Assembly: GCF_030272615.1 (NCBI RefSeq) | Contig: NC_081413.1 | Span: 23,438,501 to 23,502,500, forward strand | Direction: 5' to 3' | DNA: 64,000 bases | Source of the DNA: Cryptomeria japonica | Lineage: Eukaryota; Streptophyta; Pinopsida; Cupressales; Cupressaceae | Shown: positions 1-10,682 of the stretch, one piece after another | Position numbering within the stretch: the first letter of the stretch is position 1 | Layout of the letters: the number at the start of each line of letters is the position of its first letter | Notes under the pieces: generated by a model | Told to the model about the DNA's origin: nothing | The model's database searches: none | The model's input: only the letters and a program-made list of their open reading frames with translations | Made by a program: the position numbers and the translations under genes

Positions 1-780
1 ACAAAATGGATTGAGACAGTACCTCTCATAAATATCACAGGAAAACAAATTGCTACATTTATCTTGAATTACATCATCTGTCGCTATAGAATACCAATGA
101 CCATTATCAATGATAATGGGTGACCATTCAAGAAAAATGATGTACAGGAGTTATGTGAGAAATTCAAGATCCAACACAGATTCTCCACACCCTACTATCC
201 ACAAGGGAATGGGCAAGCAGAAGCATCAAACAAAACTATTCTGAAAATCCTCAAAAAGACAGTGAATGGTGCTGGAAAAGATTGGCATATTCAATTAAAC
301 CCTGCTCTATGGGCCTATCGTACTAGTATTCGCACACCAACAGGTGCCACACCTTTCTCTCTTGTTTATGGATCAGAAGAAATATTGCCAATAGAAGTAG
401 AGATACCTTCTCTACGAGTATCATTAAAAGGTCTCATCCCAGATGAAGAACAATGAGTATCTAGACCGCAAGAGTTAGAACTGATCCATGAACGAAGACA
501 AAATTCCTTTGATCATTTAAAGGTATATCAACAAAGAATGTGCCGGAGCTATAATCACAGGGTCAAACCACAAATTTTTCAAGTAGGGGAACTAGTACTA
601 AAGGAAAATCCATGAAACCAGTCAGATCAAGAAAAGAAAGGAAAATTTGAAACAAACTAGTTAGGTTCATTTGTGGTCACAACAGTATTTGGGTCGAGAG
701 CATATCAGCTATCAACACAAGACGAGGATCAGCTCGAGGAACCCATCAATAGCATGCATCTGAAGAAGTTTTATGTCTGA
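1..780 (+). pseudogene. Ty3/gypsy integrase C-terminal part (element B)
   Basis: This is the end of a Ty3/gypsy pol polyprotein; the integrase inserts element cDNA into the chromosome. One frame runs from base 1 to the TGA at 778-780, with in-frame stops at 121, 454, 613 and 658. Visible are the second catalytic Asp in an IINDNG context (about codons 36-41), the catalytic Glu in NGQAEASNK (about codons 70-78), and the downstream ALWAYRTS and TPFSLVYG motifs typical of plant gypsy integrases. The N-terminal zinc finger, RT and gag lie outside the window. The four stops make it non-functional. No chromodomain is visible, and the long non-coding stretch before the LTR suggests the Tat/Athila side of the family (inference). 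Confidence 0.88.
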
Positions 781-960
781 AAAAGTAGAAAAATCCAAAA
801 AAAGTGAAAAAGCAGAAAATCCAAAAAAAAGTGAAAAAGCAGAAAATCCAAAAAAAGTGAAAAAGCAGAAAAATCCAAAAACAATGAAAAAGCAAAAAAT
901 ACAAAAACAGTGAAAAACAATGAAAAAATTAAAAAAATCAAATATGAGAAAAAGTGCAAT
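781..960 (+). repeat. A-rich tandem repeat after pol of element B
   Basis: About six degenerate copies of a 27-30 base unit built on 'aaatccaaaaaaagtgaaaaagcag' variants follow the pol stop directly. The strand is almost free of C and T. Reading frames across it, including the Phe-rich minus-strand ones, are low-complexity by-products. Confidence 0.75.
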
Positions 961-2567
961 AAAAACAGATGGTGAAAACCTAGCAAACAAGCGCTATCTG
1001 TTAGCTAGCTCTTCCATCTATTAGTTCATGCATCTTTCTGCTTGCATTCATTTTCCATCAGTGTTGTTCATATGCATCATGAAGCCTTTGTACATACGCA
1101 GGCATCCCAACTAAATCTCTTGCCATGGTTTGGATCATTGGGTATATCATAACGAATTTGTTTCTAGGCTTGGGGAAAAATCCTACACTTAGCTGGGGGC
1201 AAAACTTTTGATCAATTCTAAGCTTAATCAAACATGTAGAACAAATGGTTAGACAACTCTTATCAAGTGAAAACTGTGACATGTCCAACATTGAACACGA
1301 GATCAAATTATCAACCATCAAACTATCACAAAGTCACTCTAAGCACATCACATACTTTTCAATGGATGATATCTTTTGGATAATGATTTTAACATGATTG
1401 TTCAACTTTTCTATAATTGATTTTCGCTATCATGATTTCTGAGTGACTCCAGGATGTCTTTGACTAGAGGAACAGGGAAGGAACATGATATTTTTTTTGT
1501 CTATTGTTTGAAAATTAATCATTAATATGTGCAAATTTGTCTCAGGACATGATCAACTATGTATCATCGAAGACATTTCCGATTTGCGTATTGAAATGGT
1601 TAATACTGCCTATTTTACGCAAGCAACACGCAGGTCATCTTGGTTTAATTATACCTCGATGCTTGTGCTAACTTGCCATATCAAAATCCAGGAAAGCAAT
1701 GCTCAGGTCATCATGGTTTAATAATACCATTGATGTTTGCACTCACTTCCCACATTTTAAAAAGCTCAATGATGATAAAAACGCAATAATTCAGTGACTC
1801 CTCCATTTATAGCTTTGCATTTTCATTTGCATTTAGCTTGCATTTCATTCTTGCATGGGATCCCGCATGCTCCTTTTCTCCAAGGTTAAATCTATCACAG
1901 GAATCATCAAGGTATCATCACAAGTGTATACACAATTAGACTAATGACTCATATCTCTCCAGATATTGATGACCCAACGAAAAATCTTATGCTATCCTCT
2001 CAACAAAATCAACATCAATATATCCGAATCTTTCTGCAACTTGATATCAATAAACTGTTAGTTCTTTATTCAATCAATCTTATCAATTCTACCAATCAAT
2101 CACATCTAAATTGATTTTCTCATGTCTTGTACAAGATGTATCTTTCCTGAATCCAGACGTTCTGATCATGTCTTATACAGGATATATCGTTCCTGAAACC
2201 AGATGCTTTGATCATCTTTGACTTATATAGGAGGTGTCATTCCTGAAACTAAACTGAATCTCGATCTTATCAATCTAACCAATCAAATTTTATCAATCAT
2301 CAAGAACCACATCACCGTGATTGTAGAACTCGCATTTTCATCAACCACGGTTGCAGATATCAAATCATTTCTAATCGAGATATCAATTTCGCAAAGATCG
2401 CAAAACTCCAAAGATCAGTTATCTCAATTGATTTCCTGAGGGGGCATCATCGTATCACAATCTATCAACCAAGAGCAGGGGCATCCTATCAAACCAATAT
2501 CATCATCAAAATGAGATTATTCTTTGAATCAACGCATCATCACACCTCGCTTCAAAGAGGGGCAAAA
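961..2567 (+). other. 3' internal non-coding region of element B
   Basis: About 1.6 kb lies between the pol end and the 3' LTR. I see no conserved coding frame. It holds paired short direct repeats, such as 'tcttgtacaagatgtatctttcctgaa' variants near 2125 and 2170, and 'caggtcatcttggttta' variants near 1631 and 1704. The last bases before the LTR, 'caaagaggggcaaaa' (2553-2567), look like the polypurine tract that primes plus-strand cDNA synthesis. Long 3' non-coding regions are usual in Tat-type gypsy elements. Confidence 0.6.
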
Positions 2568-3009
2568 TGTATACACCTAAAAATGGTCTGAAGATAATTA
2601 ATTAAATAAACAATTATTTAATTAATCTCCCTCCCCAATTTAATTGAATTCATCAACAATTTGATTAAATCCCCCCTTTTTATCTACTTATTAATAAATC
2701 TAAGGATTTATTTAATAGGTTCATTTCAATAATCCTCTTTGATTAATTAATTCAAATTAATTAATTCTTCCCCATAAAATTCATTTCTTCTAATCCTCTA
2801 ATTAATTAAAACAAATTAATTTATGAGTTGTTGAAATTAATTAGCCTTTTCCTATTATTTCAATTTCTAAATTCGAATTACCCACATCCCTCCTAACTTT
2901 TAACCACCTAACCTAACCATTCCTAAACCTAACCCATTCCATAACCACATGTCCCCTTTCCTTGAACACTTTGTCCTCTCATGAGAAAATCTTTGTGCAT
3001 CTTGTCACT

Positions 3010-3230
3010 AAATGTTCCCTTTCATCCAACCTCTTCTAGAAGCCTCTTGACACTTGTCACCATAGAGATGACAAATGTTCCCTTTCATCCAACCTCTTCT
3101 AGAAGCATCTTGACACTTGTCACGATAGAGATGACAAATGTTCCCTTTTATCCAACCTCTTCTAGAAGCCTCTTGACACATGTCACCAGAGAGATGACAA
3201 ATGTTCCCTTTAATCCAACCTCTTTGCCAA
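3010..3230 (+). repeat. 63-bp tandem repeat in the LTR of B
   Basis: Unit starts fall at 3010, 3073, 3136 and 3199, exactly 63 bases apart, giving three full copies and a partial fourth with few mismatches. The unit begins 'aaatgttccctttcatccaa'. The period is divisible by 3, so a plus-strand frame stays open with a 21-residue repeat, but the array lies in the LTR just upstream of its TATA box. An enhancer-like U3 repeat is the simpler reading. Confidence 0.93.
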
Positions 3231-3312
3231 CCTCCTCCAATTTCACCATTGATATCTTCAGACTTAATCTTGACCGTTGATTCCTACCACCTCACCCCTA
3301 GCCTTGGAAATC

Positions 3313-3321
3313 CTATAAATA
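3313..3321 (+). promoter_or_regulatory. TATA box of the B LTR
   Basis: CTATAAATAG-type box about 80 bases downstream of the 63-bp array. It is the expected U3 promoter of element B; transcription would begin about 30 bases downstream. Confidence 0.6.
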
Positions 3322-3692
3322 GACCTCAATTTGGAGCACAAAGGACCCCGATTGATTCATCTCATTCATCCCAAATCCATCTCATTTGCATTCAAGCATT
3401 GTTACTATAGGCATATATCATTTTAGCATTGTTATCATGATCAATTTTAGCTTAAATCTAGCTTATTTCTAGCTTAATTTTCTTATCATGTAGCTTAATC
3501 ATTATCATTGCTAACTTAAATGCATCATTTATCATTTAAATCCTCCATCTAGGTGTAGTCAAGTCACTGGAATTTGCCTAACCAGATCTGAGAGCAAAAT
3601 TCATACTCGCATTTATTAGGAGGTGATAGATCACTTAGCTATGGTTTTATCTTTCTTTTCTTTAAATTCATTAACCATGCTTGTAATGATCT

Positions 3693-4484
3693 TGTAAAGC
3701 AGAAAAATCGAACCCTAGTCGTTCTCCCCTCCCCAACTCCGAGGAGAGAGAAGGGAGAGTCACTAGGGTTGATGGTTTTCACTTAGGGAGACTTTACATT
3801 CAAAAGAGGGGTTGAAACCCACAAGATCCAATACCATGCAATGCAAGATTGGATTCTAAATGAGTTTCAAGGGTTAAGACATCAAGGATACCCTCTTTTG
3901 TAAAGAATGTAGATAGAAAGATTGAACTAGGAATGCATGTAAAGTAGGAAAGATTCGCTTATAAACAGAGATAGGGATATAGGACGAAGCTGCGGACCTG
4001 GAATTAGCAGTAAAATGTCGAGACGGTGCTGTTCTGCAAATTTGAGCGAAAGTTGACGGGACGAGGGCGCCCGGCGTGCACACGGTCCTCCGAAAAATCC
4101 GCGAAATGAAGGGGGATCGGTTCGTCTCTGCACAAGGACTCCATATCTTCAATTACAGCCGCGTACCTGCAACCTACACGCAGAAAAGAGAAGATGATTG
4201 GGGGGTTAGGGATGAGGGGTTTGCCTTTAGGTCAAACCCCGGTTTTGGAATTAACCAAGAAATGAGAATGCTGTAAATGTAAATGTTTGTAATGTAAACA
4301 AGTACTGATACCTTGTTGTAAGAATGTTTGTATTCTTACATGCGAAGGTGTAATGTATGTAGTATGTTGTATGTTGTATGTGATCTCCTCTTCAATGGTT
4401 GAATCCTTGTCTTGAATGCAACACTTAGCCTTGAATGGAGACCTAGAATGATCAATTGCTTGAAGGAATGCTTGAATGCTTGAA
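3693..4484 (-). repeat. Truncated 3' LTR of element A
   Basis: Matches 5960-6752 of the full LTR with roughly 2-3% difference. It starts TGTAAAGC (+ strand) and stops at the run 'aatgcttgaatgcttgaa', where the full LTR continues into U3. The missing part holds the TATA box, so this copy could not promote transcription. The same 'TGTAAAGC...' LTR recurs at 63665. Confidence 0.93.
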
Positions 4485-4776
4485 CCATACGTTTTAGACC
4501 CTCAATTAATGAAAGAGCTTGACTATCAGGGTATTCTTGAGACATCCATTGTCGAAAATCATCAAATTGGTTATCCAATTTTGAAAGTTGTTCTACAGAA
4601 ACCTCATGGAGAGCTTCTTCATCATTAAGAGCATTAGAGGAATTACCCATGTCCTCGTTAAAAAGGCCATTCAAATTAGGTTCCATCTCCTCAGTAATTA
4701 CACCTTGGAAGGACTTAATCCTAAGGCTTCGTCTAACGGGAATAGTGTAAGTAGGGCTTATTGTTGTAAAACTCAT
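4485..4776 (-). pseudogene. gag N-terminus of element A, fused to antisense LTR
   Basis: An ATG at 4776-4774 opens a frame whose first ~97 codons come from the internal region. They begin MSFTTISPTY, include a basic PVRRSLRIKS stretch, and then an acidic, helical stretch with FDDFRQWMSQEYP. This resembles the N-terminus of gag, which forms the particle shell, by position (after primer site and leader) rather than by a domain I can name. The frame runs on across the deletion joint into LTR sequence and stops at 4336, making a 146-codon chimera. No zinc knuckle remains. Confidence 0.6.
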
Positions 4777-5937
4777 GCACTAAAGAGAGAAGATTTTGAA
4801 TTTTAGAGGTAGCAAATTTCAATAAAATCAGCCAATCTCCTAGATTTAAGCTGTAAAATGCAATTAGGACAATCTCCCGAAATTTCGAAAAAAATGTCCG
4901 GGACCGTGGCGCTCGGAGTGCACACGGTCCTCGCAACTTTTTCCGAAATTTTCAGGGATGAAAGTTATTATGATTTTAAAGCTAATCTGAAAAAATTGAG
5001 TGATTTCACGATCTGTAGATAGGCCAAATTAAAGTTGCAATCTCAAAATTGAACCCTACCAAGATTGTTGAAAAATGTAAAATTTGAATTTTGAAAAAGA
5101 GAGGGAAATTGAAATTTTGAATTTTATGATTTTAGAGGGAATACTAAAAGTAATGTAGGATTTGAAATTTAAAAGTTGACTCAATTTCATGCAAAATTCG
5201 AATTTGGAAAGGTGGAAATCAAAGTTGTTGCAATTAAACACTTAATTTCAAAAGTCACAAATTGTTAAAATTTGATTGAGGCACTGAAATTTCGAATGAA
5301 TGCCAACACACTTTTTAGATTTAGGACTGTAAGAAACACAATTTTGACAGGAATTTTAATTTCAACAATTTTTGAATGATTAGAAGCCTTAATCCAAGCA
5401 ATCACTAGACCAACTTTGACTTTAATTTTGAAGGTGTTAAAATTGATAAAATCAGCCAAAATTCTGGATTTTAGCAGAAAAATAAAGTAAGATCTAGCTC
5501 CCAAAATTTCGAAAAAAATGTCGGGGATGATGGCGCTCGGGGTGCACACGGTCCTCGCAACTTTTTTCCAAATTTTTAGGGATGAAAGATATTGTGATTT
5601 TATTGCGGAATCCAAAGTTACAGCCGATTTGGAAGTGTTTTGATCAGTGAAATTATCAGTCAAAGGTTGAATCAAGAAGGTTTTAAAAATTAGGGTTTTG
5701 ACATTTAACCACTTAATTTTCAGAATTAAAGCACAAATATGAATTGACAATTTGCAATAGAAGGGTAGATCTGAAACAAGCATTAACAATTAAACATTTC
5801 ACAAGCTTAATTACTTAAAAAGAAAATTTTAGGGTTTTTATGCAATCAACCTCTAAAATTTGCAAAAGATCAAACATGGAAATATAATTAGGAAAGCAAA
5901 ATTTTCAGATCTAATCATGAATAATCAGAATGAGGAT
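4777..5937 (-). other. Leader of element A with an internal duplication
   Basis: The 1.16-kb untranslated leader lies between primer site and gag. Two related blocks of about 175 bases (about 4815-4990 and 5440-5620) share 'aaatttcgaaaaaaatgtc', a GC-rich hairpin and 'ttagggatgaaag'-like sequence. Apart from those GC islands the leader is AT-rich. Frames of 61-174 codons here have no family resemblance and are ignored. Confidence 0.65.
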
Positions 5938-5956
5938 GTTCACGTCGGGTTCACCA
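5938..5956 (-). promoter_or_regulatory. Primer binding site, tRNA-Trp type (element A)
   Basis: On the minus strand, TTT after the LTR end is followed by TGGTGAACCCGACGTGAA. This is complementary over 18 bases to the 3' end of plant tRNA-Trp (...TTCACGTCGGGTTCACCA), as I recall that tRNA. It would prime minus-strand cDNA synthesis. The same site recurs at 27111-27129. Confidence 0.85.
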
Positions 5957-6802
5957 AAATGTAAAGCGGAAAAATCGAACCCTAGTCGTTCTCCCCTCCC
6001 CAACTCCAAGGAGAGAGAAGGGAGAGTCACTAGGGTTGATGGTTTTCACTTAGGGGAGACTTTACATTCAAAAGAGGGGTTGAAACCCACAAGATCCAAT
6101 CCCACGCAATGCAAGATTGGATTCTAAATGAGTTTCAAGGGTTAAGACATCAAGGATACCCTCTTTTGTAAAGAATGTAGATAGAAAGATTGAACTAGGA
6201 ATGCATGTAAAGTAGGAAAGATTCGCTTATAAACAGAGATAGGGATATAGGATGAAGCTGCGGACCTGGAATTAGTAGTAAAATGTCGAGACGGTGCTGT
6301 TCTGCAAATTTGAGCGAAAGTTGACGGGACGAGGGCGTCGGGCGTGCACACGGTCCTCCGAAAAATCCGCGAAACGAAGGGGGATCGGTTCGTCTCTGCA
6401 CAAGGACTCCAGATCTTCAATTACAGCCGCATACCTGCAACCTACACACAGAAAAGAGAAGACGATTGGGGGGTTAGGGATGAGGGGTTTGCCTTTAGGT
6501 CAAACCTCGGTTTTGGGATTAACCAAGAAATGAGAATGTTGTAAATGTAAATGTTTGTAATGTAAACAAGTACTGATACCTTGTTGTAAGAATGTTTGTA
6601 TTCTTACATGTGAAGGTGTAATGTATGTAGTATGTTGTATGTTGTATGTGATCTCCTCTTCAATGGTTGAATCCTTGTCTTGAATGCAACACTTAGCCTT
6701 GAATGGAGACCTAGAATGATCAATTGCTTGAAGGAATGCTTGAATGCTTGAATATCGTTTCCGCCTTTTTTTTGTTCTCCCAAAATGGGAGAGGAAATGT
6801 AG

Positions 6803-6811
6803 TTTATATAC
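6803..6811 (-). promoter_or_regulatory. TATA box of the A LTR
   Basis: Minus-strand AGTATATAAACT context in U3, the only good TATA match in this LTR. It lies in the part missing from the 3' LTR at 3693-4484. Confidence 0.6.
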
Positions 6812-6933
6812 TTGTCAATTAGGGTTAAAAGACTGATTTTCCCAACCTTAGGCCGACCAGGAAATATTATTTTCCAATTTGCAAACATAAAGACCCGAAG
6901 CCCCATAAGAGACTGGGCCCAAAATAGGGCCAG

Positions 6934-7022
6934 GGACCAGGGCGCTAGGCGCCATGGTCCTGGGGGACCAGAGCGCTGGGTGCCCTAGTCCTGAAGGACC
7001 AGGGCGCTGGGCGCCATGGTCC
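6934..7022. repeat. Three 31-bp GC-rich palindromic repeats
   Basis: Units begin at 6934, 6965 and 6996. Each is near-palindromic, GGACCAgGGCGC...GCGCCaTGGTCC in outline, and could form a hairpin with a GGACCA/TGGTCC stem. The array stands out strongly from its AT-rich surroundings. Confidence 0.9.
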
Positions 7023-7232
7023 CACCTCCAGGGGCAGCAGGGTGCAAGGAGGATCAGGCCAGGGTGCTGAGAAATGCAGTTTTTGGTGTCATGAACAAGT
7101 TTCGGGGTCTCCATTCAGGTTCCGTGTTGCATCGCCATCGTGAAGACCCAAATGCAGTCGAAATTGCAAGTGTCACAATTTTAGGATGCTACAGATCTAT
7201 TGAGTGTTTTGTGTTGCAGCTGCAAGTATACA

Positions 7233-9395
7233 CTTCATAGGCATGACAATTTCCAATATAATGGTCTGATGGTTTTGGTGTTGTTGAGACCATTTCCACT
7301 ACATCGACCATGTCTAAGAGAAATGACATGGAGATAACTAAATGTGTTGCCTATCTTATAGAAATGTTAATATTTAACATTAATGACACATTTTGGGGTG
7401 GATACTATGAAGTTGAGGGTAGGTAACTATATGACTTGTGTTGAAAGCAACATCCTCCTATGCTTATAGTAAGGAGTGATTATGTCATCTCATAAGATGG
7501 AAATGTCATTTGTATTGTATTCTATACTAATTTTTTAATATATAGTGTCCTCAAAGAAGTAGATGTGCTATGTTTTGGTATTTCTCTAAAGGTTTTGTTG
7601 AAAATGTTATGTCCTAGTCTAGAGGGAACACTCACTCCAACAACAAGGATGGTCCTATCTTTCTTGTACATGCACATCCACTACTAGCTTTGATAATGTT
7701 GGTGATCTAAGTTGTAGATAACACGTTCCTAAGTTTGGATAGTCTTCCAAGTGCCATAACCTCAAAAAAAATTCACAAAACCTATATTTAGGTTGGTTAA
7801 TTGAGGACCAATTATTGAGGTGGGTAATAACTCCTTCACTTTTGAATCTGATAAACCAAAGGGATTTCCCTAAGGTGGTGCAATGGATATGACCATAGAA
7901 ACACACCACTCACCTTGGGAAAAACCATACACATTACACAATGCACGCCTATTTTAGTTGTCACTTCATGCCTATATGTTGTTGTAGGAAACTTGAGGTC
8001 AAGCATCTTATTAAAAATATGATCTACCATATGAGTGTCTAGGAATTTGTTTTATGATAACCTCTTATGTTGTTATATACATTTACACATGGAAATGGGA
8101 GCATACTAAAATGGATAAAACTAAAAATATATATGTAATAATACGTTGTGAGTGTCTTGAGATGATGGGGAGATGGAGCTAGTAGTAAATAAGTGCCTTT
8201 ATCTAGATAGGCATTAGATTCTTTGAGTTCATACAAAATATTTAATAAATGAAACCAAAGGTAATATCTTAATCAGTTTATCACAAAATACTATGCCTTT
8301 CAAAATGCATAGGTAATTTGGGCTCTAAACATACATTTAGAAAAACAGTAAATGGTTGCAAAATATTTAATGATTATACCTAGTAATCTATGAGATTACC
8401 CATATATTTGTTTTATTAAATGTTGAAAAGATACTTTACAAAGGATTTGCAAATATTTAATAATCATTTGATTGATCAACTAAATAAAGAACATCCAAAA
8501 ATATATACTACACAAGGAGACACTCAACTACGATTGATTCAACCTCAAATATTTATTACAAATTTGGGATGAACCTAGATCATTACAATACCAAAATACC
8601 TTTACCAAGAATTATGAATTGAAATTGAAAGCACATAATTCTCACTAATTTATCTATATCCTTCTTGCACCAAGTCATGGTGATTGTGATCCAAGATGGT
8701 TGATGATGACATGTGAGTGCTTTTACCAAAAACATAACATTGCATTTGAAGGAGGTTTAACAATGGCTTGGGCTGGAGACAATTTATAGATTTTTTGATG
8801 AGTAATTAGATGACTAGAATTGATTTGAGTGATCAAGGGCTCATATTGATTAAGAGACTTGTATGGATAATGATATGACAAGAATATCCATTTTGAGGCA
8901 TTCAAGATTCAAGGATAATCAATAGTTGAGGATTCCATTGGGAGGAGTGGATATATAGGATATGATAGTTTGTGGTACCTTAAAGGTATGTAAAAATATT
9001 TGACTAGCATGATATGTACCAAGACCATAGCTCATGCACAACTTGACCCATGCCTAATTACCTCTAAAGGATATGAAAGGTTTGATGGATTGGTATAGGT
9101 TTAAGAATGTGCAAGTGAATAATTTGTGGGCCAATTGGTTTTTACAAACTTAATAAAAAGTTGAATAAATAGGATATGTTTATTAATTTTTGGGATGAGG
9201 ATAAGGGTAAGTGAACCAAGATTGGGGACCAAAAAGTTGCCAATTTTGTTTTTGCCTAAATGAAGCCATTTCGCATGCACCAAATAGGACGGTCACTATA
9301 TTTTGGTGTGTGCTAATAGGTTTGGTGTGCTAACCCTAAGGTTTTCTCACACCAAACCTCTTTGCCGAGCACCAAATAAGGAAAGCACCAAATAA
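7233..9395. other. AT-rich spacer, no gene seen
   Basis: This is the DNA into which element B inserted. No frame longer than about 85 codons occurs and none resembles a known family. The end near 9300-9395 begins to show the 'gcaccaaat' words of the hairpin repeat that follows. Confidence 0.5.
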
Positions 9396-9532
9396 GGAAA
9401 ATGCCAAATTTGGCACTAGCCAAATGGAAATATACTTTCAAAAGTGCATTTCCATTTGGTGAGCACCAAATTTGGTGCTAGACACATGGAAATGTGCTTT
9501 CAAACATTCATTTCCATTTGGCGAGCACCATA
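9396..9532. repeat. Hairpin-forming tandem repeat (CCAAATGGAAAT/ATTTCCATTTGG)
   Basis: Two head-to-tail copies of a roughly 70-base unit. In each, 'atggaaat' is followed after about 14-18 bases by its complement 'atttccat', then 'ttggtgagcaccaaatttgg'-type sequence. Smaller palindromes such as 'gccaaatttggc' are included. It abuts the left arm of the large inverted repeat. Confidence 0.7.
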
Positions 9533-10214
9533 TACATGAAATATAACATTCAAGTATAAGTCACATTTCAATATGTCTTTTTTCTTTCTTATCCTTTAAG
9601 TTATATTTCATGTATATAATAGTAGGAATTTTGAGATTGGTTTTAGATCTTTAGGAGTTATAATGTAGATTCAAGGTTTTAGAAGATCATTTAAATTTTT
9701 AGATAGTCAAATTTCAGTAACCAACATGCTCCGATCAACATTCTCTCACTCTCTCTATGTCATTGTCTTTATCTCTCACAAACTCTAAACCTATAGATCT
9801 CTCTCTATCACTCTAACTCTATCCCATTTCAACCTCTCTCTATATAACTCTCTCATCTCTCCCCCAAGATATAATACTATCTATTTACTTCTCTTTCCTA
9901 CCCTTTAATCTCTATTTTATGTTTCCTCTCTCTTTGTCTTTACACACCTCCCCCTCACTCCCTCACTACCTCTATTTCTCTAGGTATCTCCCACCTTCTC
10001 TCCCTTTGTAAATCACATTCCTTCCTTACCCCCCTCTCTCTCCCTTCCTCCCTCCCTTTCTCTTCTTCTCTCTCCCTCTTAATTATTATTTCTCTCCCAT
10101 CTCTTTCCATTCTCTCTATCACTACCTTTACCTATATCCTTACCCCTCTTTATCTCTTTGTGAACTTCTCTCTCCTCCTCACCTATCTACATCTCTCTTC
10201 TCTACGTCTCTCCC

Positions 10215-10217
<3 letters not shown>

Positions 10218-10287
<70 letters not shown>
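10218..10287 (+). repeat. (TC)n microsatellite
   Basis: About 34 uninterrupted TC units in the pyrimidine half of the inverted repeat. Ser/Leu-rich frames across it are artefacts. Confidence 0.97.
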
Positions 10288-10288
<1 letters not shown>

Positions 10289-10629
10289 CTAATCTCTATG
10301 TATCGCCCTCCCTATCTCATTATCCAACTCTTTCCCCCTTTATCTCTTTCACCTCTATCTCTCACCCATCTCTCCCTAGGATATAAGTCTCTCACCTCTA
10401 GATAAAAGAAGACCAAGTGAGGGAGAAGAAGGGAGGGAAGGAGGAAAATAAAGGGAGAGACTTGAGAGAGAGAGTCCAAGTGAAAGATAGTGAGGGAGGG
10501 AAAGAGAAGGAGAGACCAGAGAGAGATCGGAGAGGGACAAGGAGGGAGAGAGAGAGAGAGAGAGAGGGAAAGATAGGGAAGAGAACTAGAGAGGGAGAGG
10601 GATCTTGAGGGAAAGATAGGGAAGAGAAC

Positions 10630-10630
<1 letters not shown>

Positions 10631-10677
<47 letters not shown>
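10631..10677 (+). repeat. (GA)n microsatellite
   Basis: About 23 uninterrupted AG units in the purine half of the inverted repeat, in antisense sense to the (TC)n run. A nearby 28-base segment, 'gagggaaagatagggaagag...', occurs twice (about 10563 and 10607). Confidence 0.96.

Positions 10678-10682
<5 letters not shown>

Larger units (their letters stand above)
3693..7193 (-). mobile_element. Nested gypsy-type element A (deletion derivative)
   Basis: A 3.5-kb minus-strand LTR element inserted in the LTR of B. The perfect 5-bp target duplication GATCT is at 3688-3692 and 7194-7198. In minus orientation the order is: full 5' LTR (7193 to 5960), primer binding site (5956-5938), leader (5937-4777), gag start (4776-4485), then a 3' LTR lacking its U3 (4484 to 3693). 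Protease, RT and integrase are gone. A deletion joined gag to the middle of the 3' LTR. By eye the shared 792 LTR bases differ at about 19 positions (2-3%), so it is the youngest datable insertion here. Confidence 0.92.
5960..7193 (-). repeat. Full-length 5' LTR of element A
   Basis: 1,234 bases with ends TGTAGCATCC...GCTTTACA on the minus strand. U3 carries three 31-bp GC-rich palindromic repeats (6934-7022) and a TATA box (6803-6811). A GC hairpin related to the leader motif lies at 6326-6356. Minus-strand frames of 68-100 codons in this LTR recur in its relatives only because the LTR itself recurs. Confidence 0.92.
2568..7232 (+). mobile_element. 3' LTR of gypsy element B, split by nested element A
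   Basis: The LTR starts TGTATACACC right after the polypurine tract and ends ...GTATACA at 7232, so the ends are inverted (TGTATAC/GTATACA). Its halves are 2568-3692 and 7199-7232; element A and its GATCT duplication lie between them. Without the insert it is about 1.16 kb. It contains an AT-rich TTAATTAA stretch (2600-2850), a 63-bp tandem repeat (3010-3230) and a TATA box (3313-3321). The 5' LTR is outside the window, so a target duplication for B cannot be checked. Confidence 0.8.

Noticed and set aside
2981-3280. 99-codon frame with a 21-residue repeat
   Set aside because: It is a by-product of the 63-bp LTR repeat (period divisible by 3), in U3 and upstream of the TATA box.
5265-5789. 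174-codon minus-strand frame in the leader of A
   Set aside because: AT-rich, no family resemblance, and it spans the duplicated leader block, so it is more likely chance.
5938-5956. tRNA-Trp 3' end on the plus strand
   Set aside because: Only the last 18-19 bases match; no cloverleaf precedes it and it adjoins an LTR. It is a primer site, as is 27111-27129.
6142-6420. Minus-strand 92-codon frame also present at 3874-4152
   Set aside because: Both copies lie in LTRs of the same family; similarity reflects LTR identity, and no gene function is suggested.
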